DNA from: CAZPQV01 sp964588705
GTDB lineage: Bacteria > Bacteroidota > Bacteroidia > Flavobacteriales > Weeksellaceae
Direction of reading: 5' to 3'
DNA: 48,509 nucleotides
Assembly (NCBI GenBank): GCA_964588705.1
Contig: CAZPQV010000011.1
Span: 1-48,509, forward strand
The position numbers were made by a program, and so were the translations under genes. The notes beneath the pieces were generated by a model, which searched no databases, was not told where the DNA came from, and was given only the letters and a program-made list of their open reading frames with translations. Every line of letters starts with the position of its first letter. Within the stretch, counting starts at the first letter, position 1. Shown here in pieces: positions 42,428 through 48,509 of this stretch.

Positions 42428-43732
42428 TTAGAAACCAATCGTTGCTTCAATCATTACTCCATTAAATTTACCACCGTATAGAGGAGATGCCATACCCCAA
42501 GCATCACTTTCATTATATTTCTGAGAAACATACTCAAGTTTTGTAAGAACGTTTGGAGTTAGATACCAACCACCTGCTACGTTGAAACGGTTGATTTTTT
42601 TTTCTTTTTCACCGTCCAAGTCTTTACCAGTTACGTTGTTGTATTTTGTACCTAAGTAGAACTGTTCTTTAGCTCCAAATCTGTAAAGTAATTCAGCTGC
42701 AAGTTGAGTGTAGTTACCGTCAGAATCTCTCTTAGTTGTAGGGTTTACAAGTTTGTTACCAGATACGTGTTCGAAAGTACCGAAGAATTCAAGACCTTGA
42801 TATTTTACGAATGGGTTGATTTGGAAAGCAAGCATTTCTTTTAGACCTGGGTTGAATCTACCAGTTGTATAGTTAGAAGTACCCATTGCGTCAGCTTCAT
42901 TAAGAAGTACGAAATAGTATCTTGATCCGGCTCTGTCTGCTCCGTAAAGGTATCCACCAGTACTTAGACCGTTAGTTTTAAGAACAGATCCAGTTAATCT
43001 TACTCTAAGGTCAGAATCAACTTGTTTGTCATAACCAACTTTTGCGTAGATTGTTGGACCGTTGTCCGTAGTTGCAGTTTTAGTTACGTTTTGGTTAAGT
43101 TTACCGTTAGTAATACCACCCATTACGAATAATCCGCTGTCGAAGAAACCGTAAGCTTCCATGAAAGGTTCAGTAAGGAAAGAGTCCATAATGTTGTTTC
43201 CTACGAACATGTTAGTGATAGCTTTCGCGTTGTCTGATCTTCTGAAGTGAGAGTCACCATAGTTTACGTCATCGTAACCAGCTTTAATTCTCACGTGTTG
43301 CATAACGTCTGATAATAGACCTTCTTGAATGAAATCAAGGTTATCAATCTGCATGTATCCTCCTTTTACCCAAGCTTCGTTGTGGTGACGAGCAGATAGG
43401 TAAGTTCTCATATGTAATTTAAGACCTTTTGCAAGGTAAGCGTTTACGTCTAAGTTCGCAGTTGGAAGGTTAACGTCAGTACCCATTTCTTTAAGTGTTG
43501 CAGTACCGGCAGTTTCGTTATCCAATCCTTGGATTTGAAGTGCGAAGTCACCACCTACAGTTACTTTTACTCCGTTGAATTCTGGAGCAGCAATTTTAGG
43601 ATCTTCGAATACGTTTTTGTTGTATTTTTCAGGTGCAAGATACTCTCTCATCGATTGTTCTTCCTGTGCACTTACCATAGCACTAGCAAATACCATTGCG
43701 AATGCTGAAATTTTAAATAATGAAGTTCTCAT
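42428..43732 (-). CDS. Outer-membrane beta-barrel protein (porin-like)
   Basis: A 434-residue exported protein. The signal peptide ends VSAQ; a short disordered lead then gives VKVTVGGDFALQIQGL and many amphipathic strands, such as LKLHMRTYLSARHHNEAWVKG and FNGVMIEATIGF at the C-terminus. The terminal Phe and aromatic girdle residues are typical of outer-membrane barrels. No TonB box or plug is present. The gene lies 36 bp after a YceI gene on the same strand and uses only a few preferred codons (GTT, GGT, AAC), consistent with high expression. What passes through it is unknown; small-molecule or lipid passage with YceI is inference. Confidence 0.87.
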   Translation of the reverse strand: MRTSLFKISAFAMVFASAMVSAQEEQSMREYLAPEKYNKNVFEDPKIAAPEFNGVKVTVGGDFALQIQGLDNETAGTATLKEMGTDVNLPTANLDVNAYLAKGLKLHMRTYLSARHHNEAWVKGGYMQIDNLDFIQEGLLSDVMQHVRIKAGYDDVNYGDSHFRRSDNAKAITNMFVGNNIMDSFLTEPFMEAYGFFDSGLFVMGGITNGKLNQNVTKTATTDNGPTIYAKVGYDKQVDSDLRVRLTGSVLKTNGLSTGGYLYGADRAGSRYYFVLLNEADAMGTSNYTTGRFNPGLKEMLAFQINPFVKYQGLEFFGTFEHVSGNKLVNPTTKRDSDGNYTQLAAELLYRFGAKEQFYLGTKYNNVTGKDLDGEKEKKINRFNVAGGWYLTPNVLTKLEYVSQKYNESDAWGMASPLYGGKFNGVMIEATIGF

Positions 43733-43768
43733 TGTTTTTATTTATTTAATAATTTTACTTAAATTTAA

Positions 43769-44299
43769 TTAGTTAGCAACGATTGTTACAGTTACTTTAA
43801 TACCGTCACCGGTTCTTACGCCCATAAATCCAGGTCTTTCCATTTTGTATTCAGAAAGAAGTAGGCTGTGAGTTCCTGTGATGGTGTAAGAAGCACCGTT
43901 TTTAGTAACAGTTACAGGGATTGCAACGTTTTTAGTAGCACCCGCAATTGTAAGTTTACCGGAGATAGTTCCTTTACCTACGTTCATTGCTGTAGCAGTA
44001 AAGTTAATGTTTGGATTAGCGTCAGCTTTCAGAGCAGCATAAGCTTTGTTATCCATCATTTTACCTTTAGTACTTTTAAGGCCTTTAGCTGCAGAAGTGA
44101 ACTTCACGTTATTAATAACGTTACCGTTTACTGTTGCGCTGAATGAACCTGAAGTAGATGTCATTGTCCAGTCGTGCATAGGAGATGTGCCGTCAACAGA
44201 AATTTTTACAGATTTACCTGTAATGTTTTGTGCAGCTACAAGTCCTGAGATTAGCATGAAGGCTAATGCAAGAAGCTTGATTGTTGAAAATTGTTTCAT
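43769..44299 (-). CDS. YceI family protein
   Basis: A 176-residue exported protein with signal peptide ending GLVAAQ. The mature part shows YceI landmarks: VSVDG-like GTSPMHDWTMTSTSGSF, ALKADANPNINFTATAM, KGTISGKLTIAGATKNVAIPV and KMERPGFMGVRTGDGIKVTVT. It probably binds a lipid or isoprenoid in the periplasm. It is the first gene of the transcript with the barrel; strongly biased codons suggest abundance. Its promoter (44347-44354) and a 45-nt leader are clear. Confidence 0.9.
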   Translation of the reverse strand: MKQFSTIKLLALAFMLISGLVAAQNITGKSVKISVDGTSPMHDWTMTSTSGSFSATVNGNVINNVKFTSAAKGLKSTKGKMMDNKAYAALKADANPNINFTATAMNVGKGTISGKLTIAGATKNVAIPVTVTKNGASYTITGTHSLLLSEYKMERPGFMGVRTGDGIKVTVTIVAN

Positions 44300-44346
44300 T
44301 TTTCTATATTTTAATTTGTTAAACTTTTTTCCTCTTTTTTACATAA

Positions 44347-44354
44347 CAAAGATA
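44347..44354 (-). promoter_or_regulatory. -7 box of the YceI-barrel operon
   Basis: Minus-strand TATCTTTG, about 47 nt before the ATG. A minus-strand TTTG is 22 bp further upstream. The leader contains AAAGAGGAAAAAAG, an A-rich start region typical of highly expressed Bacteroidota genes. Confidence 0.65.
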
Positions 44355-44797
44355 CAATCATAAATTAAACTTTTATCAAAAAAAACAATCAATTTTTATG
44401 ATATATATCTTGATTTTTGTTAAAAAATAATGAATTGTTTTTAAATTAAGACTATTTATGAATAAAAATTCATATTTGAATTGAAAAAATAAAAATAGTT
44501 TAAACTTTCGTTTGAAAAATTGACGATTTATAAACGGAAACTGCTAGCGAAAGCACGTAATATGACGAAAATCAGTGTTTTGCTATTGTTTTATTCAAAA
44601 AAATATTTAGCTTTAATTTGAAAAATTCAGAAAATCGATCATCTACTTGAATTTCGTAGATGCAATTACAATAAAATGTATTAATTGTTGACTATAATAG
44701 AAAGATTTACCGAATTAAGTAGAAAGTTGAATTTTGGATTCATAAGGTGGGTGCCTTATTTATTAATTTAATCTTAAATTTTAAATGCGAAAAATAA
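44355..44797. other. AT-rich gap, no gene recognised
   Basis: About 440 bp between the YceI promoter and the tRNA terminator. No ORF of coding quality and no recognisable RNA motif is seen. Confidence 0.6.
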
Positions 44798-44830
44798 AAA
44801 TCCTCTGATAACCATTGTTACAGAGGATTT
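44796..44830 (-). terminator. Terminator of tRNA-Leu
   Basis: AAATCCTCTG (44798-44807) pairs perfectly with CAGAGGATTT (44821-44830), with an inner TAAC/GTTA pair; on the minus strand T-rich sequence follows. Confidence 0.85.
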
Positions 44831-44834
44831 CTTG

Positions 44835-44915
44835 TACCCAGGACCGGGATCGAACCGGTACGCCAAAGGCATTGGTGTTTGAGACCAACGCGTCTACCAA
44901 TTCCGCCACCTGGGC
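44835..44915 (-). tRNA. tRNA-Leu (anticodon CAA)
   Basis: Minus strand, 81 nt. Acceptor GCCCAGG pairs with CCTGGGT (G-U at the end), discriminator A. The D arm contains TGGTAGACG, the anticodon stem TTGGT/ACCAA encloses loop CTCAAAC (anticodon CAA), and a class II variable arm and GGTTCGATCC T arm follow. CCA is not encoded. It reads UUG. Confidence 0.95.
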
Positions 44916-44985
44916 TCATAATTGGGACTGCAAATATATGATAAAAATTATTTTTCAGGAAAAAATTTTCAGAAAAAACAAAAAA

Positions 44986-45737
44986 TCAGAAATCCAGTTC
45001 TAAACCATCGTAGGCAAGATGTATATTATCAGGAAGTTCCGCTTCAACTTCATCATGAAATCCAAGTTTGTGGCTGATGTGCGTAAGGTACATCTGCTTT
45101 GGTTTCAGTTCCGCTGCCAGCTCCAGAACTTGAGGCAGAATAAAATGTGCGGGATGCGGATCTTCTTTGCGCAGACAGTTTAATATCAAAATATCAAGAT
45201 CTTTCAGTTCTTCTTTATTTTTAATATTACTGGCATCGGTGATATAAACCAAATTTTTGAACCTATATCCATATATTTCAATTAAATAATGCTCTACTTC
45301 AACCGGTGTAATGGTCGTGTCGAACAGTTGAAATGTTCCATCAATATAACTAAGGTCAAAACTGGGTGCTCCCGGATATAGTTTTTCAGCGAAAGCATAG
45401 GGAAATCTTGCGGTAACTTCTTTTCCTACACGTTCCTTGCAGAATAAAGGCATTTTCATTTTATTCTTAAAAATCAGTGGGCGCAGGTCGTCCAGTCCAA
45501 TAACGTGATCGTTGTGTTCGTGGGTGAGCAGGACGGCATCAATATGGTCTTCGTTGTTTTTCAGCATTTGCTGGCGAAAATCGGGGCCGCAGTCAATGAG
45601 GATTTTTTTACCTTCATCGGTCGTTACAAGAGCCGAAGCCCGAAGTCTTTTATCTTTTGGATTTTCTGACAGACAAACCGGATGTGTAGAGCCAATGACG
45701 GGAATTCCTTGTGATGTTCCGGTTCCTAAAAATTCAT
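44986..45737 (-). pseudogene. MBL-fold metallo-hydrolase (PhnP-like) with a damaged 5' end
   Basis: From about 45732 to 44986 one frame encodes a complete metallo-beta-lactamase-fold hydrolase: LGTGTSQGIPV, CLSENPKDKRLRASAL, KILIDCGPDFRQQ, the metal motif THEHNDHVIGLDDL and the late ITDASNI and THISH segments. No start codon is in that frame. The ATG at 45737 reads ATG AAT TTT TAG; one extra T in the T5 run (six instead of five) would give MNFLGTGTSQG and join the frame. Either the start is frameshifted or the assembly lost a base. The internal ATG at 45567 would delete the first strands. Substrate unknown. Confidence 0.65.
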
Positions 45738-45784
45738 ATTTGAGGTTGGGGTTATATTTTCGTAAATTTACGCAAAATTTTAAA

Positions 45785-47212
45785 ATGCCAGAGATTAAGC
45801 AATACTTAACCCCTAAGCAGAAAGCACTCGAGATAAATCTGAACTCGGATATCTATGGAACCTTCGCTGAAATTGGCGCAGGGCAGGAGACTGTTCGCCA
45901 CTTTTTCAGAGCAGGAGGGTCATCAAAGACGATTGCAAAAGCAATGTCGGCCTACGATAAAGATTACAGTAACGCAATATACGGAGCAGAAGAAAAAAAC
46001 AGGTTCGTAACCGAAAACAGACTTCGCAAAATGCTCCGCCATGAAATCCGTCTGATTAATGAACGACTGGATAATACAGAAACGCCGAACCGACGTTTCT
46101 TTTCGTATGCAAACACCGTTACCACCATCAATTACCACAAAACGTTTAACGGTCACGGTTGGGTCGGACTGATGTTTCAGCATGAAGGTGGAGCAGAATA
46201 TTCCGAAATTATTCTTCACATTCGTTTCCGCGAGAATGATGCAACGCTTCAGCAGGAAACTTTAGGGAATCTTGGCGTAAACTTAATTTACGGGGCATTT
46301 AATTTTTACGATAACCCCAGAAATTTAATCAGATCGCTTTACGATCATATTTCGGTTGATAAAATCGAGATTGATATGATTCATTTCGAAGGACCGGCGT
46401 TCCCATATGTTGATAACCGTTTGATGTCGCTTCAGTTGGTGAAAAAAGGAATGACCGATGCTGTGATTTTCAATTCTGAAGGGAAAAACATGCTTCCGGC
46501 AGATATTCTTTATAAAAAAGATGTTTTTGCGGTTCGCGGAAGTTTCCGTCCGGTAACTCTGGTAAATACAGATATGTTCGAAAAAGGAATAAAAATGTTC
46601 CTGAACGATACCGAAGGAAGACCGGAAGATACCGTTATCATTTTTGAAATTACTACGTTCAACCTTCGTGCAACAGGAAAAATTGACGAACGTGATTTCC
46701 TTGACAGAGTAGATGTGCTGGCAAAACTTGGCTATACGGTAATGATTTCGAACTTCTCTGAATATTATCGTTTGGTGGAATATTTCAGCAGTTACAACAT
46801 CAGATATCTTGGGGTAACGATGGGTGTAAACAACCTTCTGATGGTTTTTGATGAAGAATATTACAGCCATCTTTCCGGTGGAATTTTGGAGGCATTTGGT
46901 AAATTCTTCAAGAAAGATATGAGAGTTTATTTGTACCCTTATAAAGATCCTGAAACGCAGCAACTGTTGACTTCTAAGAACTTGAAGGTGAATGACAATC
47001 TGAAGGAGCTCTACAAATATTTCATAGCTAACAGAAGAATTGTAGATATCGTAGATTATAACCCGGATTATTCTGAAATTTACTCAAGAGATATTCTTGC
47101 GAAGATTGCAACCCACGAATCGGGTTGGGAAAATCAATTACCTAAAGGTGTTGCAGAAATGATTAAAGAAAGAGGATTATTTGGCTATACCGAAACCCAT
47201 ATTATTGAATAA
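45785..47212 (+). CDS. Conserved protein of unknown function (TonB-receptor/adenylyltransferase labels unsupported)
   Basis: A 475-residue protein from the ATG at 45785; a longer in-frame stretch upstream overlaps the MBL-fold gene and is not coding. It opens EIKQYLTPKQKALEINLNSD, then IYGTFAEIGAGQETVRHFFRAGG, LRKMLRHEIRLINERL, and ends near YTETHII. There is no signal peptide. I recall close relatives in Bacteroidota annotated inconsistently as TonB-dependent receptor or nicotinate-nucleotide adenylyltransferase; nothing visible supports either. The gene is translationally coupled (TAATG overlap) to the fRMsr gene. Confidence 0.8.
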   Translation: MPEIKQYLTPKQKALEINLNSDIYGTFAEIGAGQETVRHFFRAGGSSKTIAKAMSAYDKDYSNAIYGAEEKNRFVTENRLRKMLRHEIRLINERLDNTETPNRRFFSYANTVTTINYHKTFNGHGWVGLMFQHEGGAEYSEIILHIRFRENDATLQQETLGNLGVNLIYGAFNFYDNPRNLIRSLYDHISVDKIEIDMIHFEGPAFPYVDNRLMSLQLVKKGMTDAVIFNSEGKNMLPADILYKKDVFAVRGSFRPVTLVNTDMFEKGIKMFLNDTEGRPEDTVIIFEITTFNLRATGKIDERDFLDRVDVLAKLGYTVMISNFSEYYRLVEYFSSYNIRYLGVTMGVNNLLMVFDEEYYSHLSGGILEAFGKFFKKDMRVYLYPYKDPETQQLLTSKNLKVNDNLKELYKYFIANRRIVDIVDYNPDYSEIYSRDILAKIATHESGWENQLPKGVAEMIKERGLFGYTETHIIE

Positions 47213-47661
47213 TGAGCGAACTAAAAAGACGGCTTTCATCGATTATTGAAAGTCCAAGCAAAGATACAAACGATAAGCTGCACAAGATTTGTCAACTTCT
47301 TGATCAGGAAATTTCATATTTCAACTGGACGGGTTTTTATTTCAAAAATGGGGATAAAGACGAATTGGTTTTAGGACCGTATGTTGGTGCGCCTACAGAC
47401 CACACCGTTATTCCTTATGGAAAAGGAATTTGCGGACAGGTTGCCGTTTCCAACGAAACTTTTGTAGTGCCAGATGTTAATGCACAGGATAATTACCTGT
47501 CGTGTTCCATTGATACAAAAGCTGAAATTGTGGTTCCGATTTTTAAAAACGGTGAAAATATCGGCCAGATTGATATTGATTCGCACAAGCTGGATCCGTT
47601 TACCAATGAAGACCGCGAAATGCTGGAATGGCTTTGTGGAGAAATCGGAAAGATTTTATAG
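47212..47661 (+). CDS. GAF-domain free methionine-R-sulfoxide reductase
   Basis: A 149-residue GAF domain enzyme that reduces free methionine-R-sulfoxide. Landmarks are YFNWTGFYF, YVGAPTDHTVIPYGKGICGQVA with Cys74, YLSCSIDTKAEIVVPI with Cys98 (the catalytic position in E. coli), and GQIDIDSHKLDPF. Cys74 and Cys98 correspond to the conserved pair of the family. The ATG overlaps the upstream stop by one base (TAATG). It is convergent with, and overlaps by 6 bp, the metal-receptor gene at 47656. No terminator is visible in the overlap. Confidence 0.92.
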   Translation: MSELKRRLSSIIESPSKDTNDKLHKICQLLDQEISYFNWTGFYFKNGDKDELVLGPYVGAPTDHTVIPYGKGICGQVAVSNETFVVPDVNAQDNYLSCSIDTKAEIVVPIFKNGENIGQIDIDSHKLDPFTNEDREMLEWLCGEIGKIL

Positions 47662-48381
47662 CAATTCTCTCTGAAGATTCTTGAAATAATCTTCCCTTTT
47701 TGCAAGGTGAGTTCCGTACCACGAGAAGGCTTCGCCATCAACGATTTTAAATTGACATTGAGGAATTTCTTTCTGAAGTTCCTCAATATTTTTTTCTTTA
47801 AAAGGGTAGGGTTCCGTTGAAAGTAAAACGTATTCCGACGATTTCATTTCATTTAAAGTGATTTCAGGGTAACGGGTTCTGTTGCTAAAGATATTTTCCA
47901 GCCCAATTGCTTCGAGAATATGATTGATGAAAGTATCGGAACCAACCGTCATATATGGGTCTTTCCAAATAAGGTAGGCAACTTTCTTTTTTCTTTTGGT
48001 TCGTAATTCTGAAAAGATTTGATCGATTTTTTTATTGAATTTTTCAGCAGTATCTTCTTTGTTCAGCAATGCTCCAAGGTCTGTGAGAAACTTTCTGTTG
48101 TCGTCTAAATCATCAATTTCTGTAACCCACACTTTGAAGTCCTTCATCAGTTTTTCAATCTGTTCCTTTACATTTTCTTCTTTGTTTGCAAGGATGAGGT
48201 CGGGATTGAGGTTTTTTATTTTTTCAATATTTAAATTTTTTGTTCCGCCGACAACTTCAACCTTTTTTACTTTTTCTTCTGGATGAATACAGAATTTTGT
48301 TCTGCCGATAATTTCGGTTTCATCTAAACCAAAATCGAAAAGTGCTTCTGTGATTGATGGAACAAGAGAAATGATTTTCAT
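47656..48381 (-). CDS. Helical-backbone metal-receptor (BtuF-like) substrate-binding protein
   Basis: A 241-residue two-lobed binding protein: SLVPSITEALFDFGL, EIIGRTKFCIHP, LNPDLILANKEENV, a long helical linker, then YMTVGSDTFINHILEAIGLEN. It resembles the cobalamin/siderophore-binding class III proteins. There is no signal peptide or lipobox, so it may be a cytosolic member, and no transporter genes adjoin. A near-consensus -7 box (TATTTTTA on the minus strand, near 48404) gives a short leader. Ligand is unknown. Confidence 0.85.
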   Translation of the reverse strand: MKIISLVPSITEALFDFGLDETEIIGRTKFCIHPEEKVKKVEVVGGTKNLNIEKIKNLNPDLILANKEENVKEQIEKLMKDFKVWVTEIDDLDDNRKFLTDLGALLNKEDTAEKFNKKIDQIFSELRTKRKKKVAYLIWKDPYMTVGSDTFINHILEAIGLENIFSNRTRYPEITLNEMKSSEYVLLSTEPYPFKEKNIEELQKEIPQCQFKIVDGEAFSWYGTHLAKREDYFKNLQRELL

Positions 48382-48509
48382 GTCTGAATTGTTTCAGAGC
48401 TAAAAATACTCTTTTTTTTAACAATCAAAAACAATGAAAATTTTAAGTAATATGATAGTCTTGGAACGAGAAAATCTAAATCGATACGCTTAAGAATAAT
48501 TAAAACTTC

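Noticed and set aside
45512..45784. N-terminal extension of the 475-residue protein
   Set aside because: It overlaps the MBL-fold coding frame on the other strand; family resemblance begins at the ATG at 45785.
46325..46963. 212-codon open frame antisense to the 475-residue protein
   Set aside because: Lies wholly opposite a conserved reading frame and has Phe/Ile/His-rich translation without motifs.

Overview
The window comes from an AT-rich member of Bacteroidota, class Flavobacteriia, most probably the Chryseobacterium/Kaistella branch of Weeksellaceae. The support is: promoters of the Bacteroidota type (TAnnTTTG at -7, sometimes TTTG at -33), no regular Shine-Dalgarno sites, signal peptides ending in Ala-Gln, a gliding-type lipoprotein GldD, and flavobacterial gene families throughout. 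The genus is inferred from family resemblance. There is no prophage, insertion sequence, rRNA or CRISPR array; one tRNA-Leu(CAA) is present.

Layout. 1-3200: end of an MDR oxidoreductase, a three-PAS histidine kinase with a single-domain response regulator, and a SpoIIAA/STAS-like protein. 3200-11100: DNA metabolism, with uvrD/pcrA, an Mrr-type nuclease, a DUF3037 protein and a HipA-like kinase (one minus-strand cluster), polA carrying an in-frame stop, and a YciI-like protein. 11100-17600: an HTH/repeat protein of unknown function, a candidate small transcript behind three TTGGACA half-sites, an M16 peptidase, TerC and NagB. 17600-25400: a minus-strand tyrosine-degradation block (hmgA, CoA-transferase, hppD, fahA, flavin reductase) containing a truncated Crp-family gene and a frameshifted exported-protein gene. 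25500-28000: a NUDIX/acyltransferase/lipoprotein operon ending in a Mur-ligase-derived protein that lacks the P-loop. 28000-31600: RNase G, a 30-residue basic peptide, HU and MutY. 31600-37500: GldD, a PfkB kinase, two periplasmic parvulin chaperones and a nitronate-monooxygenase-like flavoprotein. 37600-41900: an unknown conserved protein, two rhodaneses, QueG, an 800-bp repeat region and a DUF2459 protein. 41900-44900: a YceI-like protein, an outer-membrane barrel, a YceI protein and tRNA-Leu. 45000-48400: an MBL-fold hydrolase with a damaged start, a conserved unknown protein, free-Met-R-sulfoxide reductase and a metal-receptor binding protein.

How the genes work together. HppD, HmgA and FahA carry 4-hydroxyphenylpyruvate to fumarate plus acetoacetate, and the neighbouring CoA-transferase could activate the acetoacetate. 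The two parvulin proteins, GldD, the M16 peptidase and the barrel serve the cell envelope. UvrD, PolA, MutY and the Mrr-like nuclease act on DNA.

Main points for follow-up. Four genes look broken: polA and crp by stop codons, two others by homopolymer indels. These are either assembly errors or real decay. Other leads are the HipA-like/DUF3037/Mrr cluster, the Mur-ligase relic, the YceI-barrel-YceI operon, a three-copy ~135-bp intergenic repeat, and a group of genes whose -7 box lies only 4-5 nt from the start codon, which predicts leaderless mRNAs.
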